A stretch of 37,358 nt of DNA from Ministeria vibrans ATCC 50519 (taxonomy: Eukaryota; Opisthokonta; Filasterea), in contig CALSCP010000437.1 of the NCBI GenBank assembly GCA_943704425.1, forward strand, positions 1 to 37,358, given 5' to 3'. This document shows, one piece after another, positions 23,846 to 35,051 of this stretch; positions within the stretch are counted from its first letter, which is position 1, and the number at the start of each line of letters is the position of its first letter. Below the pieces are notes generated by a model, which had not been told where the DNA came from, made no database searches, and saw nothing but the letters and a program-made list of their open reading frames with translations. A program made the translations under genes and the position numbers.

Positions 23846-26800
23846 ATGGACTCGGAATCGGCGCCGTCCTCACGGGCCACAGAGCCAGCAATTGCCACTC
23901 GCACGGCACGCCCCACTCGACGAGCCGCTGCCGGTGTGGCTCTCGCCTTTTCGGCTGCGGGCGAAGACGTTCGGGCGGGACACGGACGCGGAACGAAGCG
24001 ACGATTCGACGAGGACGACTACGACTACGACGAAGAGTATGTGGATCCTGTCAGTGTGGATGGCGACACTGCCGTCGCCGAGAACCCGTCCAACCTGCCT
24101 CAGGATGCTGCACAGGCAGCGACGAGCTCAGCAGAGTGCGCTACAGCAGCAAGCGCGGCTGATTCGTCCGAGTTGTATCAACCGAGAAAACCGCGTCGGC
24201 GCCCGACCTCCAAGCGCGCGAGTGCCAGCACGGGTGCCGCATCGGGTAGCAGCAGTACGGTGTTGGCTGTGGCTGGCGACGACGACGACGGCGAAGAGGC
24301 GGCGCCCGAAAGCGAACGCAAACGCGAACGACGCAAACTCGAGCGGCAATGGTGCAGTGTGGGTGACGCGTCGAGCCGCCTTGCACTCATCAGCAACGTA
24401 CACGTGGCGAGTCTTGCGCAACTGATCACGGCGGCAACCCTTGATCCGCAATCACAGGTACGTGCGGCGGCCGTGTACCATTTGGGGCGTCTGGGCGAGG
24501 CACACGACCTGGCTGTACGTGTCGCGTTGCATTCATGTGTGTGCGACACCGCCGACAATGTACGCGCCGCTGCGCTCCGACAACTTTCACTGCTGCCCAA
24601 TAACTCTAGTGTGGCTGTCGTTGCGCGACGCCGCGCCACCGACTCGAGTGCGCTCGTGCGCATTGAAGCACTTCGGGCTCTCACGCGAGTCACCACCGCA
24701 CAGTCCAGCTCCGCCATGGACACCACCAATGATGATGACGATGAGAATGCCACGGTTGCCCTGCTGACAGTGTGCGCCACGGACGACGGCGATCCTCGCG
24801 TGCGTGCTTGTGCCGTTGAGTCGCTTCTTGCCGTGCACGAGTCGTGTGCTTCGCTCATTCGCGCGCCGCGTCTTTTTGGTGCCCTCGAACGATGTGTTGT
24901 GGATGTTGCGGCGCCCGTCCGCTCGGGCGCTGTCGCCCTCATTGGTTCGCTTGCCGTCAACGACTCGGCTCTGGCCAATGGCGCTTTCTTTGTTCTCTCA
25001 GGGGCAGCGCTTGACCTGAGTGTCGATGTACGAGTACATGCACTCACGCAACTGGGCAAGGTGGCGCTCACCGCGGACGAAGCAGTGGTGCTGTGTGCCT
25101 TCACCAAACGTCGTCCTGGTGCACCGCTGCACGCCATGTCTTCTACACCTCTCAGCACCCGTGATGCCGAGGCAGCCGCAGTGCACTCGGCCTCTGCTGC
25201 CTCGGCCATGACAGACTTTCAAATGGGGGCGTTTGTGCACGCCCTCGAAGACGAATTCTCTGTCGTACGCACGGCCGCACTCAATGCCATTCAAACACTT
25301 GCGACTCGCTCGCGAGTGCTGGCGGGCACAGCCCTGGAACATCTCACCGACGCATTTAATGACGATGTGGAGGAAGTGCGAGTGTGTGCGGTGCGCTGTC
25401 TCACGCGCATGGCCCATCTTGCGGTGGTCGGGTCCGAGCTGGTGGCGCCCGTGCTTGCCTCACTCGAGGACCAAAGCAGTGAAATGCGAGCGCAGCTGTT
25501 TGCGCTGCTTTCAGTGGTGTCGCTTGCCAATGCGGGCTGTGTGTACTCATCGTTGCTTGCGCTGCTGAGCTGTCTCGAGCGCAACCCATCAGACTTTCTT
25601 GGCGTGCTCCACGCGTGCGCTCAACTGGGCGCGCACCACCCGTTTATTACGCAGTCGCTGGTGACGCGCGTGCTGGGTGTCGACGGGCGATTTCTCACCC
25701 AAGAAGTGGACGTCGAGGACCGCTTCTATCTGTGCCGCTTGGCCTTCATCTGTTGTGCGGCTGCCAAGTGCAGCATCACACGCGCACTCGTCCCACCCTT
25801 TGTGCACCGCCAGCGTCGCTTTCTCTGCGCTGAGTTTCCCAGTGCTTTCCCTGCCTGGCCCGAACAGCCGTGTACGACTCCCGCCGAGGATACATTAGCG
25901 AACGATTCTTCCCTGAGCGCCTCGCGCGCAGTGCTCACCCAGAGCATTGCTGCATTGGCTCTCAAGGGAAACCACAACAATAACAAACACCGTCCGCTAA
26001 TGAATCAGCGACTGTGGTCGCGTGTCATTGCCGATGTGCGTGCAGTAGGCGCAGCTCATCCGGTGCTGTGGACCACGACCGAGTTCTACGCGTTGGCCTT
26101 TGAGGCAACCTCCGCACTGAGTGTGTCCGTGTCTCAGGTAACTCGGGTGGATGCGAGTGGCGCGGGCGGTGCGGCTGCAGAAGGCATGGTGGTTGGAGTG
26201 CAGCGTGCATTGGCGTGTGTGCAACGCGTGCGAAACTACTTTCCCGCTGTGAGCGACGCGACTGCGCGTGTGCTGTTACTGATGGAGTGGACTGCCGTGG
26301 CGGCGGTGAGTCGCGCGCGATGTGTCCCCATGCCGATGTACACTGTGCGTGAGCTACAAATGGCCGTCGGAGGAAGTGAGCCTGATCCCATGTGGCCCGA
26401 CTGGCTTGTTCAAAGTAGTCAGACGCAAATCAAGAGCGAAGAAGAGGACGCAGATCAGCTACAACGGCAATCACAACATCAGCAGCAGGGGGATAGCAAA
26501 TCAGTTCTCATTCGCGACTTACTTCTGCAGCACTGGTCTCCTCCACTCGACCACTGGCGTACCCTGTCCACCACTACAGCCACTGTTCCAATGATTCGTG
26601 TCGTTGACTTTGCCGTTGCACCCGTCACTTCCCAGAGCGATCCACTCGTGCACTGTGCGGGACTGCCCATCTCAATTGACGCAGACGCGCGTGTGCTCGC
26701 GCTACCCACCGACCGTACGCACCACATTGTGCTGCGCGTCACCTACGCCAATGGCTCCCACGCACTGCACTATCCCCGTGCAACCGAATTTACACATGAG

Positions 26801-27032
26801 TCAGGTGCCGTGCGAGTGCGCTCTTCCGTGTTTCTCACGCAAGTTCCACAAGCCGGTTAGAGAAGCAAAGAGGAAAATGGACACACAAACCTGATATGAT
26901 GTTTCACTTATTTTTTTGACAGGTGTGGGGTTAGTTGATGTGCGTGTCTGTATGTTGGTGGATCGCGATCGAAACCTTGCGTTGCCACTGAGTTTGCCAC
27001 GCCGCGTATTTGTGAGAACAACTCAAATGTAA
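23846..27032 (+). CDS. INTS4: Integrator complex subunit 4
   Basis: HEAT-repeat subunit of the Integrator cleavage module that processes small nuclear RNAs and terminates transcription. Exon 1 is 23846-26855 and exon 2 is 26923-27032, giving 1039 residues (human 963). Residues 1-170 are disordered and charged, with an acidic Asp/Tyr run (RFDEDDYDYDEEY) and a basic patch. Alpha-helical HEAT repeats follow (SQVRAAAVYHLGRLGE, DNVRAAALRQLSLLP, DPRVRACAVESLLAVHE). The hallmark block MGAFVHALEDEFSVVR, then FNDDVEEVRVCAVRCL, is very close to INTS4. The C-terminal domain has HHIVLRVTYANGSHALHYP. The tail continues only if the phase-1 intron 26856-26922 is removed: exon 2 supplies VGLVDVRVCMLVDRDRNLAL and ends PRRVFVRTTQM, matching the family C terminus. 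Stopping at the first in-frame TAG would lose it. Confidence 0.93.
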
Positions 27033-27548
27033 ACATATTAATAATGAAAAGCGTTTTAATAATATCGAAATTGAAGTCATGAACAGTATAATTTTTTGTA
27101 TCGTTCAGGACTGTCAACCATCATTGTAAGTAATATTTATAATTATTTAATATTTCAATGGTTTCTATTATCAGTGAAATGTGCGGTGGGGCTTTCGTTT
27201 AGAATAAATAAGAAAAATAATTAGGAAAATAAATAGTGAATCGAGAACTGAATAAGTAATGGAGAATCGAGAAAAAATTATTTTCGTTTTTTATTTTTAT
27301 TTTTCTGTCTGTTCTCTACGAGTCTTCATTGGGCTCTTCATAAGTCATAAGATACTTCTTAGGTTCTTGTCGTGTTTGGACAACCCCTAAGCACACCGAT
27401 TGAATATACATCTCTTCAAAAGAAACTCGACAGTTGATCGACCAAACTGAATATAAATAGTTACATGGCCGATCTGCCGCACAACACAACGTCTCCATCA
27501 AACCCATCTCACTCTCCCACATTGCCACCAAATCCACAATAGCACGAA
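27033..27548. other. Intergenic spacer upstream of SDR gene
   Basis: AT-rich first half (27120-27310), then about 240 bp of higher complexity. A 95-codon open frame on the minus strand (27316-27600) overlaps the first SDR exon; it shows no family I know and is not called. No RNA gene seen. Confidence 0.45.
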
Positions 27549-29515
27549 ATGTCTTCAAAGGTAATATTGTGCAGCAATATTTCATCATCAACACTATCAA
27601 TATACTAATTGCATCATACTATAGTTTGACGACACCTTGGCAACACTGGAGCAGCTTGCTCCGCCCAACAACAAATCTCATGCTGACAGCAAGAATACTG
27701 GCTCTCCACTTTCAACAGCGCCGGCGTCGCCGTTTCATCGCCTCTCGCCCGAGCAGGAGCAGCGTTTACGCGCTGCCTTGAAAAAACTTGTCCAGCCCGA
27801 TCGCACCGGCTTTTCGCGCTCCGCTATGACCACCCAAGACAAGTCTCTCAAGAAGAAGTGTGGCATCCGAGTACGCCGTGCTCGTCCTTATGGCGCGCCT
27901 GAACTCGCCGCCGCAACAAATACAACAACAAATGACCCGCCGAAAAAAGAGCTCAACCGCGCGTCAAAATGTTATGTTTGCAAGCAATCCTATCGCCTCC
28001 TACACCCTTTCTATGACCAGCTATGTCCACCGTGTGCCTCACTTAACATGATGAAGCGCACCCAGTCATTTCCACTTCCCTCCAAGGTTGCCTTGGTTAC
28101 GGGCGCGCGCCTGAAAATCGGCTTTCAAATTGCCCTCAAACTTCTTCGCGCCGAAGCAACCGGTATGAAATTGAGCTATTGAGAATTATAAATGCTAACT
28201 CGAACATGCAGTCATTGTCACAACTCGCTTCCCCCACGACGCTGCTTTGCGCTACTCGCGCGAACCCGATTTTGCGTCCTTTTCACACCGACTTCACATT
28301 TTTGGCGCGGATTTTCGTGTTCGCTCTCAGGTAAAAAAAAAATTGATAGTAAAACTTTCTTCTCGTCATTGATTGGGTCAAAAACAAATTTCCATTATTT
28401 ATCAATTTAAATTGTATTAATAATTGACGCGCAAACTTTAGATCCACTCTCTGGCCGAAACGATTCTGGCGCGATTCTCTCGTCTGGATATCGTGATTCA
28501 CAACGCAGCGCAAACCATTCACCGCCCACCTCAATTTTATGCCCACCTACTGGACACTGAGCGCAAGCCACTGGCCAAACAACTCACTCACACACTCCTC
28601 TTCTCAGCCACTCATCACCGTTCACTTCCAACGTCGTCAACAGTGACAGAACACTCTCATGATCATCCTACGGCACGTTTCAACTCGGACCATCACGACA
28701 GTACCGTTCCGGATAATGACGCCACTGTTTCTGCCGCGCATCGATATCCGCAATTTCTTTCTCCCGCCCTCTGCTCACAAGTCAGAAAAAGAGAAAAAGA
28801 AACATGCCAATCAACCCCCTTCCCAACTCTCTAACCCTTTCTTCTTCTATATAGATTGCGACTGTTCCATCGGATCTCGACGCATCGCAATCAGTCTATT
28901 TCCCAGAGGGTGAGGTGGACGGCGATGGTCAGCAGGTGGACACACGCCCCACTGTGTCTTGGGACCATCCACTAAGTCAGGTGCATGTAAATGAGATGGC
29001 TGAGACAGCCACTGTCAACTACATTGCACCAGTGTTCCTGACGCAGCTCCTGCGTCCTCTCCTTGCGGCCACGGCGCGTCTGCAGTCCCCGCAGCGCGCC
29101 TATGTGGTGAATGTGTCGTCAATGGAGGGCAAATTTGCGCGGTTTTTCAAGTCCGCGGCTCATGCACACACCAACGGACCAAAGGCCGCTCTCAACGTAT
29201 AACAGAACTACTGGCCGTACTCTCACGTGCAACAATTCTTACATTAAGATACGTATATACTTGGGTTTGTAGGCGTTTACTCGATCGAGCGGCGAGGACT
29301 ATGCGCGTGAGCACATTTTCATGACGGCGGTGGACACAGGCTGGGTGACGCAGGAGCACGGTGCGACCATGCGGGAGACCATGGCGGATTTTGAGCCGCC
29401 CATTGACGACGTGGACGGAGCGGCACGTGTGCTCGACCCGGTGTTCATGGGCGAGAGTGAGCATGCCTTTGCTGCCGGTGTGTTTCTCAAAGATTATGCG
29501 CAGTCTCAGTGGTGA
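27549..29515 (+). CDS. Atypical short-chain dehydrogenase/reductase with N-terminal Cys4 motif
   Basis: Rossmann-fold oxidoreductase family member; the substrate is unknown. Six phase-consistent exons: 27549-27560 (12 nt, MSSK), 27625-28162, 28212-28330, 28442-28780, 28855-29196 and 29273-29515, giving 530 residues, roughly twice a minimal SDR. After a ~100-residue basic, disordered start comes a zinc-ribbon-like motif CYVC-x14-CPPC. It is followed directly by [18 protein letters not shown] (nucleotide-binding TGxxxxIG), [20 protein letters not shown] (the NNAA equivalent) and VVNVSSMEG. The usual catalytic YxxxK is replaced by [10 protein letters not shown], where Lys is kept and Tyr is missing. 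This matches a protist/bacterial SDR group I recall with the same Cys4 start and TN-x2-KAALN. A Ser/His/Thr-rich insert lies at the end of exon 4. The C terminus has [12 protein letters not shown] and VLDPVF. Confidence 0.85.
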
Positions 29516-29554
29516 TTAAAGAGTTGGTTTTGTTTTGAGGGAATCAATAAGAAA

Positions 29555-29603
29555 ATAGAAGAAGAAGAAGAAGACAACCCATTTATTAATGATACAGTTA
29601 CCA
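29555..29603. repeat. Dispersed repeat, short copy C
   Basis: Shares AATAGAAGAAGAAGAA, then ACAACCCATTTATTAATG and ATACAGT, with the unit at 36938-37016, but diverges where copies A and B continue. Confidence 0.75.
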
Positions 29604-29745
29604 ATAAGAAAATAGAAAATACGTCTATTGAACTAGTCGTAACTCGCTTTGTTTTGTATATAGTTTTGTTTTGACATGAAAAGTTTTTCTAAGTCGTAAC
29701 TCGTTTCATTTCACTGATCACTCCTTTCTCTCTCTTCCCTATCGC

Positions 29746-30350
29746 ATGTCAGAAGTAGCCTTCACCACCCAGGTGCGATCGCTCCCTGCCTCCGCCAATG
29801 GCTTCCCTCTCAACCGCCCTTCCTTGCTCTTTAGGCTCACGTCTTTCGCATCGAACCCGGTTCAGGCGCATCGTGGACTCCGGTGGCCGCCGCGGCCGTC
29901 CCTATCTCGTTTGTACATGACAGAACAGCCTTTACAGCACGCATCGTCGCCACTAGCGGCAGCACAGTACGTTTTTCACCAGCTCGTTTTTGAAAAAAAA
30001 AAAAAGGGCAAACCCTCACGAAACGAGCGGTTTCCCATCGCCTTCCTCTGCTCTTAGGGTGTCGTCGACTGCCTGCTAGATGAAGAGGTTGCCTTCGCCA
30101 AGTCGTCACAGAAGTTTGGGCAGTGGGAGGACCCTGCGACGGGAGTTCTGTACGGCGTTGGGTTTGCGTCAGAACTGGATTTAGCAAAGGTAGCACACTG
30201 GAAGCGTATTTTCACGCATGCCATACGCTTGTAGGGAGGGGGGGGGGAGGGTGGTGGTGCCTGGTGCCCTGTATGAACCCACTCTTGACCTTTTTTATTT
30301 ATCACCTTCCTTCTTCCTCACTCACTCACTCTGTCTCTCTCTCTATCACT

Positions 30351-30386
<36 letters not shown>

Positions 30387-30388
30387 CT

Positions 30389-30482
<94 letters not shown>

Positions 30483-32058
30483 ATCTATCTATCTCTCTCT
30501 ATCTATCTATCTATCTCTGTTAACATTTTCTTTGCAGACCTCGAGTCAAAACGGAATGGAACAAACGATTTAACAATGCCAAACTGGGCGTATCCAAACC
30601 CACCAAAGTTACCACAGAGCCATCAAGTTCAAAGGGCGGAAAAGGTATTACACGAAACAAATTATTATGATTATTAAATTTCTTGTTTTCTTAGCATCAG
30701 TCACAACTGCTTCGACTGTTCCCTCTGGCACATTCTCGAGCACGGGCACAGCTGCTGAATCAGCACTTTCTCCTGATTTTAGACGAGTATGACACAAAAA
30801 AGAGAGCGTGTGAAAGTGTGATAGTAAGAATGAGTGGATTAACTGTGTTTGTGTTTTAGGCGTCAAAGAAATATGGTAAAAGTGTTGCTTCAGCAGATTC
30901 CACGAAGACTAGTAAAGAGATAACAGAAATTAATAATCGTTACTCATACTAATGTTTTCTTATAGCGTCAATATTAGGACACCATGAGACTGAGGCAGTG
31001 TTGGACGTAGACGACACTGTAACCTCGGAAATGGCAACCATGGCAACGGTCATGTCAATGATGCCCGATGAAGGGTACGCACACACGCACACGCATATGT
31101 TGTGCGTTTTCTGAGTGATACAAGATGTACTGTGTGTACTTATGTTTTGTGTACTTGATCACTCACATACATACACGCAGCGAGAGCGTGTGAGTGCGTA
31201 TGTGTGTATGTGTGCATTACTCGCCCTTCTCATCAGATTGACACTCGCTTTTTGTAGTGACTCGAGCGACGAAGATTCGGACAACTCGGCGCACTCTGAT
31301 GGGATTGACGATCTGGACGACACACAGGTCGAAGGAGCCTACCCTTTCTCTCCTGAAGCAAAGCGCAAGAAGCGACGGGAGCGCGAGAAGCGCAAGAAAG
31401 TGGGAGGAAGCGGTACAAGTGGAGCTACCATGTCACACTCACCGGACTACAACAAACGGGGCACAGTGCACAAGATGGACATGCTGGCGAATCCGGCGGC
31501 GGCCAAGGCTCGCGTGTCCAAGCGTGGTGAGATCCTTGATGGCCCTCTGCTCACCACCGACCCGGTCGATGAGTATGTCACGTCCCGCTCTGCAATGGAG
31601 TCTCTTGCTCCCCCCGTCAATCCCTTCCGCACTCAGTCTAGAAAATCTCGTGACTCCAGCGTAAGCCATTGCTTTGTCATTATAATAGTCTTATGACTAA
31701 CAATTTTTTTTGTTACTACACCATACTCGTCTAGGCTGTTCCTGCTTCTGAGATTCCAATGGTTGATCTTGAGCGCTCTCCGCGACACTCCAAACGACAC
31801 GAAATTGCTCATGCGGCAATCTCAGATGTACCCACAATTGCACACACACACACACATGAGCCAATTCTCACCCACTTTTCTTTTCAGCTGGACCTGTACA
31901 AGGTTGACGCCCCACCCCCTCCCACCAGCGAGGCCTTTGTCATGGACACCGAAGCCCGCACTCTTCAGGAAATGCAGTCTCGTGCTTCCATTGCCACTCG
32001 CTTTTCCGCTATCAACATCTCTCCATCAGATCTCCCTCAAAGCTCAAACAATGTCTAA
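29746..32058 (+). CDS. EVH1/WH1-domain protein, Homer-like
   Basis: Scaffold-type protein whose EVH1 domain should bind Pro-rich ligands. Exons seen: 29746-29772, 29835-29966, 30058-30189, 30538-30644, 30695-30786, 30860-30875, 30966-31074, 31258-31660, 31735-31827 and 31888-32058. The first three encode MSEVAFTTQ, AHVFRIEPGSGASWTPV, AVPISFVHDRTAF, KSSQKFGQWEDP and VLYGVGFASELDLAK, a near-textbook Homer-type EVH1. The rest is low-complexity: a basic stretch (VKTEWNKRFNNAKLGV), an acidic Ser/Asp region (DSSDEDSDNS) followed by AKRKKRREREKRKK, and a Pro/Ser-rich tail. No Homer-style C-terminal coiled coil is evident. Exons 3 and 4 do not join in phase (two bases short), so a micro-exon, or a sequence error beside the G-run at 30236-30250, must lie between them. 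About 427 residues are accounted for. Confidence 0.82.
30341..30478. repeat. (CT)n array with two CTCTATCACTTTGTTTCTCT words
   Basis: Intronic array in the EVH1 gene. The word occurs at 30341-30360 and again at 30379-30400 before about 37 CT units and a CTAT tail. Confidence 0.95.
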
Positions 32059-32765
32059 CGCACCTTATTATTTTCTGTACTCTGAATTAATATAATATTA
32101 TAAACAATCAACGTACTAATTTGTTTTTCGGATCTCTCTCATACATAAACCACTCCAAGAAAAGGTCATTAAATACAGCATCATACTCATTCGTCATTCC
32201 AATCCACATTGGTTTGCCATTCTTTTGTCTGTCTCAAAAACACATGCAATGCAATTCAAATACTGACATTATGAACAATCAAACAACAATAATAATTTCA
32301 AAAAAAAAACACTGTTTGTTTGGGAGAATCGCAGTCAAGGAAGCAAAACGCGAAAGGGGGTGTGGCGAAGAAAATTTATCTTATAAATTAGTGAACTACA
32401 CCGGTGGAGTTTTATCGGCGATTAAGCGCATTCTTTTGTTTTTTCTTTATGTTTTGTCTTTGTTTATCAATATCAAATATGGCTGAGCGCAAAATGCGCA
32501 AAATGTAATTACCCCCCTCAAAAATAAAAAGTAAGCTGCTGGGTCTTGCGCAAATGTAAAGGTAATTTAGGGATGTGAAACCAGAAACAACGAACGTTGT
32601 ACAAGCCCATTCTTGTTCTTTTTCATCCATTCAGATCATTATTAATTATTTCTTACAGCTCTTCTTAATTTATTTTCTTTCATTTTTTGTTGATACACAC
32701 GCTCGCTTGCACCTCATCCCGTAACGTCACCTGACTGTGAACTGTCTTCAAGCATACAATCGGAG
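32059..32765. other. AT-rich intergenic spacer
   Basis: About 700 bp between the EVH1 gene and the next plus-strand gene. One 121-codon frame (32121-32486) has biased, repeat-like composition and no recognised relative. No RNA gene or TATA-like box stands out. Confidence 0.45.
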
Positions 32766-33778
32766 ATGGCCTCTCGACTGTCATCGCTTTCCCTGAGCGA
32801 GTCCGACGAGGAGCATCGGCCACTGTCGACTGCCGTTGGCACTCCCCGAGCATACCGGGCACCTCCGGCCTTCTCGGAGCCCAGCACGGACGACGACGAT
32901 GCCGAGGAGGAGTACAGCGACGCCGATGCGGCCGACATGCCCGACGACGGCCGTGGTCGTCGCTTGAACTTTGACGCATTTGAATCGCCGTCGCAACCCG
33001 CACGTCTGCTGATCTCGCGCGCATCGTCGCATGCGCCCTCGCCGGCACGCTCCCCTGTCACACACCGCGTTCCCGAGCTCATTCCAAGCTGGCTCAGCCC
33101 CGCACGACGACCGCAAGCGCCAAAGCGGATGCCGCAGTCTTTCAAACACTCACCAATGCCGACCAACAGTTCCCTCTCGGCAACATACAGCAAGCCTGCG
33201 CCGGACCCTGCCTCGTCGCTGGGTGCCCCCCGATCCCAAACCTATTCTCATGCGTATCTAGTGGACCAATCCGCCAGAGACAGTCCCTTGCGGCGTCCCG
33301 ACGAGCGACTGTTGCGTTCGCTTCGTGACGAGATTGCCTCGCTGCACGACGAGCGCTTGCATGCCCAAGACCAATGGCTTGCGCGTCTCCACCGTTTAGA
33401 ATCTTCAGTAGAAGCTCTGGAGCGCGCATCCCAGAGGGACAAGCAACGACCGCACGACACTACTATCGACCGTCAACGAGCGCCCTCCTTTGCCACTCCG
33501 CACCGCGCCCACCGTCTCCCCCACCACCACCACCACCATCGTCAGCCCGACGTATCCACAGTCGATCCAACCAATTTAGAGTCTCTTCGTCGCACCAATG
33601 ACCTCCTTCTCTCCCAGCTCGAGCAACAGACAGAGCGTCTCCAGTCGACTGTTCTCTCCTCTTCCTTTACACCCTATTCTCCCGTACGCATCCACCAACA
33701 TATCGAAAGAAAACAGAAAATGCCTTGCGGAATAAGATTGTAACCCCTCTTCTTTTCTTATAGATGTCCTCTTATTGA
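32766..33778 (+). CDS. Unrecognised low-complexity protein with short coiled coils
   Basis: I do not recognise this protein. Exon 1 is 32766-33683. The most natural ending joins it to 33764-33778 (acceptor TTTCTTATAG, then MSSY and stop), giving 310 residues; reading through instead gives 325. The N-terminal third is Ser/acidic-rich (STDDDDAEEEYSDADAADM), followed by an Arg/Pro/Ser-rich disordered middle. Two likely coiled-coil segments follow: LLRSLRDEIASLHDERL through LARLHRLESSVEALERA at about 180-220, and LESLRRTNDLLLSQLEQQTERLQ near 275-300. A run of six His lies between them. GC-rich codon use fits the neighbouring genes. It could be a cytoskeletal or centrosomal adaptor, but that is a guess. 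Confidence 0.6.
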
Positions 33779-33889
33779 TAAACGGAAAGACTAAAGTTTA
33801 TTGAATTAATCAAAAAGAGAGTGAGAGAGACAAGTGATCGAGAGCCGACAAGACCAAACAAAAACGAAAGAAAGAGAGAAAAGGTGCTC

Positions 33890-34253
33890 TTATGCAGCAT
33901 TGGCGAGAGAGTAAAGGACATTGAGGAGGGACTGAGCAGCACTACGAGGGTCGTACATATCCAGAGTAATCCCACCCAAATGCTAAAGGTAGAGAGTAAG
34001 TGAGTGAGTCACAGTGAGACAGTGAGATATGAGTCTCAGTGAGACATTGACAAAGAGACAATGAGTCACAGAGAAACAACGAATAAGAGCAAGCGTATGA
34101 TAGAGCGACAGAGAGCGAGTGAGTAAAGAGACACTACGAGTATATTCTTGTTCTATTCACCTTCAGATTGAGATGAAGTGCGGTAGATTCGTGATTGGAA
34201 CTTAGAATGTCTCCAAATTTCGATTCCCAAAGAACCTATCGCACAAAAACAAA

Positions 34254-34322
<69 letters not shown>

Positions 34323-34995
34323 GGAGAAAGAAACAAAGTGATAGAGAGAGGGAGAAAGAAGGGAATGAGGGAGAAAACAGAGCGTGTGTTGACGAGGGTA
34401 CCACTCCATCTTTGTCAGTAGTGCGCAAACCAGAGTCATGACAGACTTCAAAGACAACGGGACGGCCATTGACACTGGAGTGGAAGGGGGCGAGAGGAGT
34501 TCACGAATGATACATTAGGGTTAGGGTTAGTACATATGTTATTTTACACTTGTCATCAAGGTGAGGGTTATCTTACAATGCGTCAAATTTGAGTGAGTCG
34601 ACCTTTCCCATTCCCGTCGTCAGTGCAATCTCAATTGCGTCACACCAGTCATCACAATGCGTCACAGTCTCTGTATCACACAAACACACTATTAATGCAG
34701 TACACACAATATACCTTCAGGAATCATAATATTTATACAAAACAATCATACACACCAAACACAACACACGCAAAGATATTTTTGCAATCTGTATACCAGC
34801 ACTAAAGTAATAAAGTTGGCCCTTTGCGGAGATGAGCGCGAAACAGCCATTGCGCCGGTCGTACTGGTGCTGTCCCTCCATTGTGCGCAGTCGTGTGTCA
34901 CTTAGCGCCAAGCACAGTTGGCTATCTTGCAGTTCTTCCGATTTGCCCTGAGTGTGCGTGAGTGTCGTATGTGAGTACAAGTGTGAGTGCCCATG

Positions 34996-35051
<56 letters not shown>

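Noticed and set aside
24178-25209. 343-codon minus-strand frame opposite Integrator 4
   Set aside because: Shadow of a GC-rich Ala/Arg coding region; the plus strand carries the conserved HEAT repeats.
27316-27600. 95-codon minus-strand frame upstream of the SDR gene
   Set aside because: Overlaps the SDR first exon on the other strand; composition is plausible but no family or splice context supports it.
34514-34531. Telomere or interstitial telomere
   Set aside because: Only two and a half TTAGGG units inside an intron with genes on both sides; chance or minor repair scar.
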